Assembly: GCF_900092335.1 (NCBI RefSeq)
Contig: NZ_LT596208.1
Span: 542,451-606,450 of the forward strand
Reading direction: 5' to 3'
Origin: Corynebacterium phoceense
GTDB taxonomy: Bacteria; Actinomycetota; Actinomycetes; Mycobacteriales; Mycobacteriaceae
DNA: 64,000 bases
The translations under genes were made by a program, and so were the position numbers. Position 1 is the stretch's first letter. Each line of letters begins with the position of its first letter. The notes beneath the pieces are model-generated. The model ran no database searches. It saw nothing but the letters and a program-made list of their open reading frames with translations, and had not been told where the DNA came from. Below, in pieces: positions 35,797 through 45,600 of this stretch.

Positions 35797-37032
35797 ATGG
35801 ATAAGTTGGGAGATGTGAAATCCCAGCCTAATGTTCTAGCCATTGTTCTCGCCGGTGGCGAAGGAAAACGCCTCTTTCCCCTCACTGAAGATCGCGCCAA
35901 GCCCGCCGTCCCCTTTGGTGGTGCCTACCGTCTTATCGACTTCGTTCTTTCCAACTTGGTCAACGCCGGTTACCTCAAAATTGCCGTGCTGACCCAGTAC
36001 AAGTCTCACTCGCTCGACCGTCACATCTCCCAGGCGTGGAACCTGTCGGGTCCGACCCCGCAGTACATCGCTTCGGTCCCGGCACAGCAGCGTCGCGGTA
36101 AGCGCTGGTACAACGGCTCGGCAGACGCCATCGTGCAGTCGCTCAACCTCATTAACGATGAGAAGCCGGATTACGTCATCGTCTTCGGTGCGGACCACGT
36201 CTACCGCATGGATCCGTCCCAGATGGTCGAGGAACACATCGCGACCGGACTGGATTGCTCCGTGGCAGGCATTCGCGTTCCGCGTTCGGAAGCGACGGCC
36301 TTTGGCTGCATCGAGGCTGACGGCATGGGAACCATCACGGAATTCGTGGAGAAGCCGGACAACCCGCCGTCTACGCCGGATGATCCGAATATGACCTACG
36401 CCTCGATGGGTAACTACGTCTTTACTGCCTCTGCGCTTAAGCAGGCACTTCTGGAAGACGAGAAGAACGAGAACTCAGCGCACGACATGGGTGGCGACAT
36501 CATTCCGTACTTCGTCGAGCGCGGCCAGGCCCACGTTTACGACTTCATGTCGAACGAGGTTCCGGGTGCAACCGAACGCGACCACGGTTACTGGCGCGAC
36601 GTCGGTACCATCGACTCTTTCTACGAGGCACACATGGATCTCATCTCTGTGCTGCCCATCTTCAACCTGTACAACTCACAGTGGCCCATCCACTCGACGG
36701 ATGCGACGAACCTGCCGCCGGCGAAGTTCGTGCAGAACGGTATCGCGCAGGCTTCCATGGTTGCCGCGGGCTGCATCATCTCGGGCGGTACGGTGCGCAA
36801 CTCGGTGCTCGCGTCCGACGTTCACGTGGCAGACGGCGCGACTGTTGAGGGGTCGGTTCTCATGCCAGGCGTGCGCGTAGGAAAGGGTGCTGTCGTGCGC
36901 CACGCCATTATTGACAAGAACGTCGTTATCTCCGATGGCGCCATTATCGGCGTTGACCGTGAGCGTGACGAGGAGAAGTACACCGTATCTGCCGGCGGCG
37001 TAGTGGTCGTGGGCAAGAACGAGACGGTGTAA
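35797..37032 (+). CDS. glgC: Glucose-1-phosphate adenylyltransferase
   Basis: 411 residues. It makes ADP-glucose from ATP and glucose-1-phosphate, the first step of glycogen synthesis. The nucleotide-binding N terminus is [37 protein letters not shown] and FVEKPDNPP mark the sugar-phosphate site, and a left-handed beta-helix of hexapeptides ([15 protein letters not shown]...) ends the protein. Start ATG 35797 has AAGG upstream. Divergent from glgA. Confidence 0.96.
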   Translation: MDKLGDVKSQPNVLAIVLAGGEGKRLFPLTEDRAKPAVPFGGAYRLIDFVLSNLVNAGYLKIAVLTQYKSHSLDRHISQAWNLSGPTPQYIASVPAQQRRGKRWYNGSADAIVQSLNLINDEKPDYVIVFGADHVYRMDPSQMVEEHIATGLDCSVAGIRVPRSEATAFGCIEADGMGTITEFVEKPDNPPSTPDDPNMTYASMGNYVFTASALKQALLEDEKNENSAHDMGGDIIPYFVERGQAHVYDFMSNEVPGATERDHGYWRDVGTIDSFYEAHMDLISVLPIFNLYNSQWPIHSTDATNLPPAKFVQNGIAQASMVAAGCIISGGTVRNSVLASDVHVADGATVEGSVLMPGVRVGKGAVVRHAIIDKNVVISDGAIIGVDRERDEEKYTVSAGGVVVVGKNETV

Positions 37033-37095
37033 AACGGCATGGAAATACGCCAGGTGATGCACGGGTAACGACCGTGCCACGGTAGTGCTTCAGCG

Positions 37096-37122
37096 ACAAG
37101 GCCCGCCCCGTGCGGGTCTTGT
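37096..37122 (+). terminator. Terminator after glgC
   Basis: ACAAGGCCCGC (37096-37106) pairs with GCGGGTCTTGT (37112-37122), with one mismatch, followed by TTT. It lies 64 bases past the glgC stop. Confidence 0.8.
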
Positions 37123-37236
37123 TTGATCTCACAGCGATTACGTAACAAAAAGGTTGCTTTCTTATAACACTATCAGTTAATCTGGTCGTGGTTTACGAAT
37201 AAAACGCGCATAGAGTAGTCAACATAGCGGGGAATT

Positions 37237-37410
37237 ATGAAAGCAATGCAGTTTGATACCGTCTTCAAATCAGTCGTCGCCTTTGCGACGGCCTTGACCA
37301 TCGTGGTCGGCGGTTCGGCGGCGGTTCCCCAGGCCTTTGACAAGGATGCTGTCCGTGACACCGCCGCTGCCGCGTCCGCTCCCGGCAGCATGGACCGTGC
37401 AGCACGGTAA
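37237..37410 (+). CDS. Small secreted or membrane peptide (57 residues)
   Basis: Start ATG 37237 has GGGG just upstream, and the frame stops at 37410. The peptide has a short N terminus with Lys residues (KAMQFDTVFK), a hydrophobic core (SVVAFATALTIVVGGSAAV) and a polar Ala-rich tail of about 25 residues, so it reads as a signal peptide or single membrane anchor with a short tail. The preceding AT-rich DNA (37141-37200) could hold a promoter. I do not recognise it. It has no obvious partner. Confidence 0.5.
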   Translation: MKAMQFDTVFKSVVAFATALTIVVGGSAAVPQAFDKDAVRDTAAAASAPGSMDRAAR

Positions 37411-37940
37411 CCACGCAATCGGGTGTAGAACGTTTCAGTGCCATGTTGCGTGATCAGACTTGAGCGCAGGCACAAGCGGCGGAGATAGAAGACAATCCGG
37501 TGCAAACGAGGGGGAGATCGGGGTTGGCTAGGAGGGCCAGGGCCGCTGCATGGATCGCGCGGCTGATGGCACCGACTTGAGCGAAGTGGAACGCGCTGCG
37601 GAGAATTCTCGCGCAGAAGCAGTAGTGCGAGCTTAACAACAAGCGGCCGGCAGCTCGGCAGTGGCAGAACGCCAAGTGCGGATCTTGACTCTGATAAGTC
37701 CTCGAACCATAAAAAGACGCTGATGCCCGCCGGATTTGACATTCTGGTCTTCGCAGCGCGGTGCTTACTTTCCTCATCGGCACCGTTTTGGCGTGAGCGG
37801 TGAAGTGCCCGCGTGGCTGCTCAACGCTTTGCGCCTCTAGCGTGGGTACACAAAGACCTCACGGTTGCTTATCGGAACAGCGAGGTCTTTGTGCTTTGTG
37901 CGCCGACGGTGACAGCGGGGCGCTTACCGCGACCCAGCTC
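37411..37940. other. Non-coding stretch, possibly gene remnants
   Basis: About 530 bases without a convincing gene. A 28-codon frame near 37549 and scattered open frames on the minus strand have no recognisable product, and codon use looks random, so decayed sequence is possible. No terminal inverted repeats or transposase motifs were seen. A hairpin near the right end is listed separately. Confidence 0.4.
37849..37893. terminator. Hairpin terminator downstream of the O-methyltransferase gene
   Basis: CACAAAGACCTC (37849-37860) pairs perfectly with GAGGTCTTTGTG (37882-37893), with a 21-base loop. It lies 48 bases beyond the minus-strand methyltransferase stop and could end transcription from that side. 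Confidence 0.7.
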
Positions 37941-38585
37941 TTAACGCTTGGTAACCAGCGTGATACCGGATTCGAGGGGCAGACGCGTAATGACAGCGTC
38001 CTCCAGTGACCGTGCGAACTCATCGGCTTCGCGCGCAGCAGTCGTGGTGCGATCTGTCCGTGAGGTATCGGCCAGTGTTCCGTCGAGCAATGCTCCAGCA
38101 AGGACGAGCGTGCCGCCGTGTGTGAGCAGCGGCCACGCGGCCTTCGTTAAAGCCTGCAGATCCATGGTGGGAACATCAGCGTAAATGACGTGGTAGGACT
38201 CGTTGGCGAGGCGGCCGATGACATCGAGGGGACGCGACGGGAGGAAGCGCACGCGCGAGGTAGGGTGGCCTGCCGTGCGGAACAATTGCTTGGCGTTGGC
38301 TTGGTGCTCAGCCTCTGGGTCGATGCACGAAAGGATGCCGCCTTCAGGTAGGCCCTCGAGCAGATAGAGGCCTGCTACGGAAACTGCCGGAGTAATGGCA
38401 ATCGCCTGCGGCTTCTCCGCGTGCACGCCGCCAGCAGTAAGAGTGGCAAGGAGCTGACCTACAGCAACACCCGGGGCGGGAAGCGAGAATTCCTCCGCAT
38501 GCGCGTAGGCGGCACGCAGCGCCTCCGAGCGCTCAGTGGTCGTGTCGATGTAGTCAAGCAGGGCATTATATGCAGTAGAAGTCAC
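37941..38585 (-). CDS. O-methyltransferase family 3 protein (Rv1220c-like)
   Basis: 214 residues from GTG 38585. It matches the SAM-dependent caffeoyl-CoA/catechol type family: VGQLLATLTAGG then AITPAVSVAGLYLLEGLPEGG (SAM site), CIDPEAEHQANAKQLFRTAG (acidic ribose-binding loop) and YHVIYADVP (metal/SAM). The usual strong GxGTG glycine motif is weak. Its location divergent from sigE is the same as Rv1220c-Rv1221 in mycobacteria. Substrate unknown. Confidence 0.85.
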   Translation of the reverse strand: MTSTAYNALLDYIDTTTERSEALRAAYAHAEEFSLPAPGVAVGQLLATLTAGGVHAEKPQAIAITPAVSVAGLYLLEGLPEGGILSCIDPEAEHQANAKQLFRTAGHPTSRVRFLPSRPLDVIGRLANESYHVIYADVPTMDLQALTKAAWPLLTHGGTLVLAGALLDGTLADTSRTDRTTTAAREADEFARSLEDAVITRLPLESGITLVTKR

Positions 38586-38698
38586 AGTGCTTATCCTAGC
38601 GGTCCAAGCCGGTGCGCGGGGCTGGCAGGTCGTGCACAGGACCATTCACAGTGGATTAGCAGCTCGATATCTGGCTTTTGGAGCACGGATATAGCACA

Positions 38699-39316
38699 AT
38701 GAAATGCATGAAACGCGCAATGGCAGACCATTATTCGGACCAGCTTCACGGGACCGCTGCCTTTGACGCGGGCGAGGCCAGCATGCCCACCTGGGAGGAA
38801 CTCGTCGCAGAACACGCGGATAGCGTGTACCGATTGGCCTACCGCCTTTCCGGTAATCAACATGATGCGGAAGACCTCACCCAGGAAACGTTTATGCGCG
38901 TCTTCCGCTCCTTGGATAAGTACAAGGCCGGAACCTTTGAGGGCTGGTTACACCGCATCACTACCAACCTCTTCCTCGACATGGTGCGCCATCGCAGCAA
39001 GATCCGCATGGAGGCGCTGCCGGAGGACTATGACCGCGTCCCGGGCGAAGATATGACCCCGGAGCAGGCTTACACCGTGGCAAACCTCGACCCTGCGCTG
39101 CAGCGTGCACTCGATGAGCTGAGTCCCGACTTCCGCGTCGCTGTCGTTCTGTGTGACGTCGTAGGAATGAGCTACGACGAAATCGCAGAAACGCTGGGCG
39201 TCAAGATGGGTACGGTTCGTTCGCGTATCCACCGTGGGCGCTCGCAGCTGCGCGCCTCACTCGAAGCCGCGGCCGTCAACGATTCTGACGCACGCATTTT
39301 GCTTCGCACACGGTAG
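38699..39316 (+). CDS. sigE: ECF RNA polymerase sigma factor SigE
   Basis: 205 residues. Region 2: [20 protein letters not shown] with [12 protein letters not shown]; region 4: [20 protein letters not shown] and IHRGRSQLR. It directs transcription of the cell-envelope and heat stress response. The position next to its anti-sigma gene and tatB is conserved. ATG 38699 is preferred because GGAG lies upstream; ATGs at 38708 and 38720 are in frame. It is probably released by the adjacent anti-sigma factor. Confidence 0.93.
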   Translation: MKCMKRAMADHYSDQLHGTAAFDAGEASMPTWEELVAEHADSVYRLAYRLSGNQHDAEDLTQETFMRVFRSLDKYKAGTFEGWLHRITTNLFLDMVRHRSKIRMEALPEDYDRVPGEDMTPEQAYTVANLDPALQRALDELSPDFRVAVVLCDVVGMSYDEIAETLGVKMGTVRSRIHRGRSQLRASLEAAAVNDSDARILLRTR

Positions 39317-39409
39317 CGTTCAGCGCGCTAGGCTGGAGACGTACACACGCCCGCCAGCACGAGCGCTGCGGACCCGATTCATTCACCCGCTTGGATAAAG
39401 GAGGTGGCC

Positions 39410-39823
39410 ATGAAGAACCACGCCGCAACCGTGTCGCTCGGCGGCGCACGCGCAGTGCGCCAGCGCACGGTAGACAAGCTGAAAGCAAAAGCGCGACGTT
39501 ACGATTCCATTGGTCACCTCGGTCCAGAAGCCGTCGTTGCATTTGTCGATGGTGAGATGGGCCCGAAGTCGCAACATCGTGTTCGGGTGCACCTCGTGCA
39601 CTGCCCGGAATGCCGTGGCGAGATTGAGCGGCAACGTGGCGCAGCCGAGTGGGTCCGACAACGCAGCAAGGATGTGCATATCCCGCAAAGCCTCGTCGCA
39701 CGGCTCACGAATATTGCGTCGTCGCCCCAGGGCTCCGGGCCCAATGGGGAAGAGCTGGCGTGTACTCCTAAACAAGACTTTTTGGATAAGCTCGACACGC
39801 TGCGTCGCGCAATGAGAAGGTAA
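39410..39823 (+). CDS. cseE: Zinc-binding anti-sigma factor of SigE (CseE/RseA-type)
   Basis: 137 residues from ATG 39410, with an excellent AAGGAGG ribosome site. The zinc anti-sigma motif HLVHCPEC (His-x3-Cys-x2-Cys) follows GPEAVVAFVDGEMG, as in RsrA/RseA-type soluble regulators. There is no membrane helix. It should bind and hold SigE inactive. The gene sits between sigE and tatB with eight bases before tatB; unlike mycobacteria, there is no htrA between. Confidence 0.9.
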   Translation: MKNHAATVSLGGARAVRQRTVDKLKAKARRYDSIGHLGPEAVVAFVDGEMGPKSQHRVRVHLVHCPECRGEIERQRGAAEWVRQRSKDVHIPQSLVARLTNIASSPQGSGPNGEELACTPKQDFLDKLDTLRRAMRR

Positions 39824-39830
39824 AGAACGC

Positions 39831-40361
39831 GTGTTTTCCAATATCGGGTGGGGCGAAATTTTCGTCATCGCCATTATTGCTGTTTTGGTCATTGGCCCCG
39901 AGCGCCTGCCTGGTGTGATTCAGGACGTGCGCGCTGCCATCTATGCTGCGCGCAAGGCTATCAATAGTGCCAAGGCGGAACTTAATGGCGAGATGAGCAG
40001 CTTGGGCCAAGAGTTTGACGCTCTGCGTGGTCCCATCAATACGGCTGCGGAGTGGGGCCGCATGGGTCCGCGGGCGGCGATTACTAAGGCACTCTTTGAT
40101 GGCGACGATTCCGCCTGGGATGACTTCGACCCGCGCAAGCCTTCGCGTCACCAGGAGCCCGGACAGCCTGCTGCAGGCGCACAGCCGAATCAGGGCGGCG
40201 CCCAGGGATATCAGGGACCGGGCGCGGCTCAGGCGCCCCAAAATCCCGCTCAGAACCCGGCCCAGAATCCTGCGCAGTCACCGCAGAACCCGCAGCAGCG
40301 CAGCCAGAATGGCGGCGATTACAGCAGCGGTGGTGGCTTCTCGTGGGCGGATATCACCTAG
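39831..40361 (+). CDS. tatB: Sec-independent protein translocase subunit TatB
   Basis: 176 residues. An N-terminal membrane helix, IGWGEIFVIAIIAVLVIGPE with RLPG, is followed by an amphipathic helix (VIQDVRAAIYAARKAINSAK), the TatA/B layout. The tail is rich in Gln/Pro/Asn (QNPAQNPAQNPA repeats). It works with TatC in twin-arginine export at the membrane. GTG 39831 has AAAGAACG upstream. Immediately downstream of the anti-sigma gene. Confidence 0.93.
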   Translation: MFSNIGWGEIFVIAIIAVLVIGPERLPGVIQDVRAAIYAARKAINSAKAELNGEMSSLGQEFDALRGPINTAAEWGRMGPRAAITKALFDGDDSAWDDFDPRKPSRHQEPGQPAAGAQPNQGGAQGYQGPGAAQAPQNPAQNPAQNPAQSPQNPQQRSQNGGDYSSGGGFSWADIT

Positions 40362-40471
40362 CCGTAGGCGCAGAGAACAACCACAGGGAACAACCATAGG
40401 GAACAAGAACATAGAAGAAAAGGCCCCGTGAACTCTCGGTACAGTGTTCGCGAGGCTTTATCTCGTGCGGT

Positions 40472-41602
40472 CTACTTCACGCCGAGACCCAAAGACTTGC
40501 CAGCGAGCGAGTCCTTGCGGACGACGAGCTTCGAGGCGACATCGGCAAGCGCGGCTCCGGCGGGGGACTCAGGCGCCGCAACGACTACGGGGGTGCCTTC
40601 ATCGCCATTGGTGCGCAGGGCCGGATCCAGCGGGATCTGACCGAGCAGCGGAACGTCGGCGCCAAGGAGCGTGCTCAGGCGATTGGCGACGGTATGGCCG
40701 CCGCCTGCGCCGAAGATCTCCATCGTGGAGCCATCCGGCATCACCATGGCAGACATGTTCTCCACGACTCCGGCGACACGCTGGCCGGTCTGCTGCGCCA
40801 TCGAGCCGGCACGCTCAGCGACCTCAGCGGCGGCTGCCTGCGGCGTGGTGACGACGAGGAGCTCCGCGTTGGGGATGAGCTGTGCGACCGACAGCGCGAC
40901 ATCGCCGGTACCCGGCGGCAAGTCGAGGAGAAGGACGTCAAGATCGCCCCAGAAGACATCGCCCAGGAACTGCTGAAGCGCGCGGTGGAGCATAGGGCCG
41001 CGCCACACGATGGGGGCATTGCCCTCGATGAACTGGCCGATGGAGATGAACTTGAGGCCGTGCGCGATCGGCGGCAGCAGCATTTCCTCATCGATGACCG
41101 TGGGCGGTTCCATATTGCCCAGGAGACCGGGGATGGAGTGGCCGTAAATATCGGCATCGACGATGCCAACCTTGAGGCCGCGGGCAGCGAGCGCGGCGCC
41201 CAGATTGGCCGTCATGGACGACTTGCCCACGCCGCCTTTGCCGGAAGCCACGGCGAAGACGCGCGTCGTGGAATTCGGCTTGGCGAAGGGGATTTCGGGC
41301 TCGGCCTGGCCACCGCGCAGCTTTTTCTTGAGGGCACGACGTTGGTCGTCATTCATCGCGTCCATAGTCACGGTCACGGTGCCCACGCCCTCGAGGTCTT
41401 CGAGCACCGCGCGGGTGTTCTGTTCGATGGTGTTTTTCATGGGGCAGCCAGCGATGGTGAGGTAGATCTCGACCGCGACATCGTTGCCGTCAATGGCGAT
41501 GGATTTCACCATGTCCAGCTCGGTAATCGGGCGACCGATTTCGGGGTCCTCGACGCGGGACAGTGCCTCGCGTACGTGGGATTCTTCAATTGCGTTAGTC
41601 AT
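40472..41602 (-). CDS. mrp: Mrp/ApbC-type iron-sulfur cluster carrier ATPase
   Basis: 376 residues from ATG 41602. The N-terminal MIP18/DUF59 domain is (EALSRVEDPEIGRPITELDM, then TIAGCPMKNTIEQNT). A ParA/MinD-type P-loop domain follows: FAVASGKGGVGKSSMTANLG, IVDADIYGHSIPGLLG, LLDLPPGTGDVALS. It binds and passes Fe-S clusters to client proteins. The C-terminal CxxC pair common in other Mrp proteins is not evident. Location near tatB and odhA matches mycobacterial Rv1229c. Confidence 0.92.
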   Translation of the reverse strand: MTNAIEESHVREALSRVEDPEIGRPITELDMVKSIAIDGNDVAVEIYLTIAGCPMKNTIEQNTRAVLEDLEGVGTVTVTMDAMNDDQRRALKKKLRGGQAEPEIPFAKPNSTTRVFAVASGKGGVGKSSMTANLGAALAARGLKVGIVDADIYGHSIPGLLGNMEPPTVIDEEMLLPPIAHGLKFISIGQFIEGNAPIVWRGPMLHRALQQFLGDVFWGDLDVLLLDLPPGTGDVALSVAQLIPNAELLVVTTPQAAAAEVAERAGSMAQQTGQRVAGVVENMSAMVMPDGSTMEIFGAGGGHTVANRLSTLLGADVPLLGQIPLDPALRTNGDEGTPVVVAAPESPAGAALADVASKLVVRKDSLAGKSLGLGVK

Positions 41603-41696
41603 ATCAGCTACCCATCTTAGTCCCGGATCTACCCGTGTAAACTGGTCACCCGTACCACCTGGATTCGAGCTGATCTCGCGACAAGGAGCCCCGTTC

Positions 41697-42497
41697 ATGC
41701 ATACACGTTTTGCCCGCCGACTTGTGGCTCTCACAGCGGTGGCAGCGAGCACGGCAGGGGTGAGCGCGTGCGCGCGCCAGGAGCCGTTGCCTGAGGCATC
41801 TGAACTGTCTCGGGCACAAGTGCGCATCGCGGTGGCCCCTGATTCCCCCGAGCAGCTCGTGCTCGGAGAAATCTATATCCAGACCCTCGGGGAGGAGGGG
41901 CGCTCTGCCAGTCTCGTGCATGAGCAGATGCCGGATAGCAGCTCCCGCGTGGATGAATTGGAAGAGGGAAACTCGAATTTCCTCGTGGCATGTACCGGCA
42001 ACGCGCTCGCGGGCTTCGATATGCCCACGGCCAAGCGCCTAGAGAAGGAACGCGAGGAGGCCGGTGACGAGACGGACCGGGACTTCCTTGCAGAGACGCA
42101 CATCGCGATGATGAATGCTCTGCCCACGGTGCTGACAACCGTGGATCCTTCGTCCGCACCGGGCTGCAAAGATCAAGAAAAGGTCGATCTGCCTCAGAAC
42201 TTTGTACCTATCTACGCTAAAGATCTGCTTGATCGGGACGAGCGTTTTGAGATTGCCTCGGTGACGAAGTATCTCACCACCGAGGACCTCGACGACCTGG
42301 TGGAGGAGGCTGACCGCACAGGCAGCGTGAGCCAGACGGTGGAGCACTGGCTTAACACCTCCACGTCGAACCCAGGAGACACAAGCGGTAGTTCGGAAGG
42401 CAGCGGCACGAGCGACGGCGGCGCGGGCGGGGATGCCGGCGCCAACGCCGGCGCTGGGTCGGGGTCTGGCGATACAGGCGGCTCGACGTTGAAGTAG
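41697..42497 (+). CDS. Lipoprotein with OpuAC-like substrate-binding fold (LpqZ-like)
   Basis: 266 residues from ATG 41697, with ACAAGGAG upstream. The signal sequence ends in the lipobox GVSAC (Cys25). The domain VRIAVAPDSPEQLVLGEIYI followed by SSRVDELEEGNSNFLVACTG resembles glycine-betaine/choline-binding (OpuAC) proteins and mycobacterial LpqZ. The tail is a long Gly/Ser/Ala-rich segment. It sits alone, without permease genes, so transport is not assured. Confidence 0.72.
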   Translation: MHTRFARRLVALTAVAASTAGVSACARQEPLPEASELSRAQVRIAVAPDSPEQLVLGEIYIQTLGEEGRSASLVHEQMPDSSSRVDELEEGNSNFLVACTGNALAGFDMPTAKRLEKEREEAGDETDRDFLAETHIAMMNALPTVLTTVDPSSAPGCKDQEKVDLPQNFVPIYAKDLLDRDERFEIASVTKYLTTEDLDDLVEEADRTGSVSQTVEHWLNTSTSNPGDTSGSSEGSGTSDGGAGGDAGANAGAGSGSGDTGGSTLK

Positions 42498-42620
42498 CGT
42501 GGCGGCTTAGTTGCTGAGACCTGCGGCGCGGCTGTGCGCGGGCTAGATGCCGCTAGAGATATCCGCTCGTCCATGGTGTGGGCGAGCGGATTTGTGCGTG
42601 GCGGGGACGTGAAAAACACC

Positions 42621-42660
42621 GACGCCCCGGCGACAGCGGGGGAGCTGTCAGTGGGGCGTC
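42621..42660 (-). terminator. Terminator after odhA
   Basis: GACGCCCC-GG-CGACAG (42621-42636) pairs with CTGTCAG-T-GGGGCGTC (42645-42660). On the minus strand the stem is followed by a run of T (GGTGTTTTTC), the mark of an intrinsic terminator. A second hairpin, ATCCGCTCGTCC (42561-42572) with GGGCGAGCGGAT (42580-42591), serves the opposite direction. Confidence 0.8.
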
Positions 42661-42679
42661 GTGCTAGGAGGGAAGAACC

Positions 42680-45600
42680 TTACTTCGCGAAGGCTTCCTC
42701 AAGCAGCTGGTCATGCTCAATGGCGTGGACCTTGGCGTTACCGGTTGCAGTCGAGGACTGAGCGCGGCGGGACACGCGCACCATCTCCGGCATATCCGGG
42801 ATGAGGCGACGCAGGTGCTCGTTGTAGAACGGCCACGGACCCTGGTTGGCCGGCTCAGCCTGGACGAAGCGAATCTGCTCCGCGTTCGGATATGCAGCGA
42901 AGGCCTCGCGCAGACGGTTGAACGGGATCGGGTGGAGCATTTCCACGCGCACGAGAGCGACGTCCTCGCGGCCATCCTTGTCGCGCTTCTTAGCAAGGTC
43001 GTAGTAGAGCTTGCCGGAGACGAGCATGATGGTCTTGACCTTGGAGGTATCCGCAATCTTCTCACCCTGCAGGTCGAAGTACTTCGGGTCGTTGATGACC
43101 GAGCGGAACTTCTTGACTTCGGTGAATTCCTCGACGGAGGAAGCCGCGTCCTTGAGGCGCAGCATGGCCTTCGGGGAGAAGATAACGAGCGGGCGCTTCA
43201 TGTCACCGAGTGCCTGGCGGCGCAGGAGGTGGAAGTGGTTAGCCGGGGTAGACGGCTGAGCCACGGTCATGGAACCCTCAGCACACAGCTGCAGGTAGCG
43301 CTCGATACGGGCGGAGGAGTGGTCAGGGCCCTGGCCCTCGTAGCCGTGCGGCAGGAGGAGGATGAGCGAGCTGAGCAGACCCCACTTGGCCTCGCCGGAG
43401 GAGACGTACTCGTCGATGATGGTCTGTGCGCCGTTGGCGAAGTCACCGAACTGTGCCTCCCATGCGACGACGGCGTCGGGGTTGCCCAGGCCGTAGCCGT
43501 ACTCGAAGCCCATGCCGGCGTATTCGGTCAGCGCAGAGTTGAAGACGTTGAAGGAGCCGCCGTTGCCGCGCTCGTTAGCGAGAGCGTCAAGCGGGTTGAA
43601 CTCGTCACCAGAGGTCGGGTCGAAGACGACCGCGTGGCGCTGGGTGAAGGTACCGCGGCGGGAATCCTCACCAGCGAGGCGGATGGTCTTACCGGCGTTA
43701 GCGAGGGAGCCGAAGGCGATGAGCTCGCCGAAGCCCCAGTCGATACCGCCTTCGATGGCGGCCTTTGCACGCTGCTCGGCCACCTTGGCCACGCGCTTGT
43801 GGTACTGGAAGCCCTCCGGGGTATCGAGGAAGGCCTGGCCCAGCGCGGCGAGCTCGTCGCGGGTGATGGACGTGTCGAGACCGCGGGTGAGCTCCTGGGA
43901 TCCGGTGATGCCGGTCTGCTGCTTCGGCTTCGCCTTCTCCGCGGCCTTGACCTCGGTGAAGACGGACTCCATCTGGTCGTGGAAGTCGCGTGCTGCTGCC
44001 TCTGCCTCTTCGTCGGAGAGGTCGCCGCGGCCAATGAGCTCCTGGGTGTAGCGCTCACGCACGGAGGTGTGGTCGTCGATGATGTCGTAGAGCAGCGGCT
44101 GCGTCATAGACGGATCGTCCGCCTCATTGTGGCCGCGCAGGCGGTAGCAGATGAGGTCGATGAAGACGTCCTTGCCCCATGCGTGGCGGTACTCAGCGGC
44201 CAGCTGGCCCACCCAGTAGACAGCCTCCGGGTCGTCGCCGTTGACGTGGAAGACTGGGCAGTCGAAGCCCTTGGCGAGGTCGGTGGAGTAGTGGGTGGAA
44301 CGCGCCAGGTCCGGGGTGGTGGTGAAGCCCACCTGGTTGTTGACGACGATGTGGACGGTGCCGCCCACGGTGTAGGGCTGCAGGCGGGAGAGGTTGATGG
44401 TCTCCTGGACAATGCCCAGACCGTTGAAGGATGAATCGCCGTGGAGCATGATCGGCACGACGGGGTGCTCGCCCGGCTTGCCCAGAAGGTCTTCCTTCGC
44501 GCGGGCCATGCCCTCCATGACTGGGTCAACGGCCTCGAGGTGGGACGGGTTGGCGGCAAGGGTGATCTTGATGTCGCCGTCGCCGAACATCTGGTAGTGC
44601 TCGCCCTCGGCGCCGAGGTGGTACTTGACGTCGCCGGAGCCGCCGAGCTGGCCTTCCTTGTACTTGCCGTCGAACTCATCGAAGATGTCGGCCAGCGGCT
44701 TGCCCACGATGTTGAACAGGACGTTGAGGCGACCACGGTGCGGCATGCCGATGACGACCTCGTCGAGGTCCTGGCCTGCAGCGGTGTCGATGATGGAGTC
44801 CATGAGCGGGATGAGCGACTCGGCGCCCTCCAGCGAGAAGCGCTTCTGGCCCACGTACTTGGTCTGCAGGAAGTTCTCGAAGGCTTCTGCCGCGTTGACC
44901 TTCTGCAGGATGTACTTCTGCTCAGCGTTGGTGGGCTTCGGGACGCCAGCCTCGAGGCGGTCGCGCAGCCACTCGCGTTCGTCGCGGTCCATGATGTGGG
45001 CGTACTCGGAGCCAACCTTGAGGGTGTAGGCAGCGCGGAGGCGGGAGAGCACCTCGCGCAGCGTCATCTGCTCCTTGCCGCCGAAGCCGCCGACGTTGAA
45101 GGTGCGATCCAAATCCCAGATGCTCAGGCCATGGGTGCGCATGTCCAGGTCGCGGTGATCCGGCCAAGGCAGGCCCGGCTGGCGCCAATTCAGCGGGTTG
45201 ACGTCTGCAATGAGGTGACCGCGGGAGCGGTAGGCCTCGATGAGCTGCATGACGCGGGTGTTCTTGTCCACGCCGGTGTTCGGCACGTCCTGTGCCCAGC
45301 GGAACGGAGCGTAGGGCACGCCCATGGACTTGAAGATTTCATCCCAGAAGGCGTCATCATTGATGAGCTGGCCGATGGTGCGCAGGAACTCGCCGGACTC
45401 CGCACCCTGGATGACACGGTGGTCGTAGGTGGAGGTCAGGGTGACGAGGCGGCCTACGCCCAGTTCAGCGAGGCGGTCTGCAGAGGCACCAGCGAACTCG
45501 GCCGGGTAATCCATAGAACCGACACCGATAATCGCGCCAGAACCCTTGGTGAGGCGGGCGATGGAGTGGCGGGTACCAATGCCGCCCGGGTTGGTGAGGT

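Noticed and set aside
37173-37783. Two open frames on the minus strand between glgC and the O-methyltransferase gene
   Set aside because: They are Cys/Arg/Ser/Pro-rich with no domain and no ribosome sites, which is typical of chance frames in GC-rich DNA.
42713-44434. 573-codon open frame antisense to odhA
   Set aside because: Mirror of a strongly coding gene in GC-rich DNA. The translation lacks any domain. The same applies to the long frames opposite typA, dapD, the helicase and PutP.
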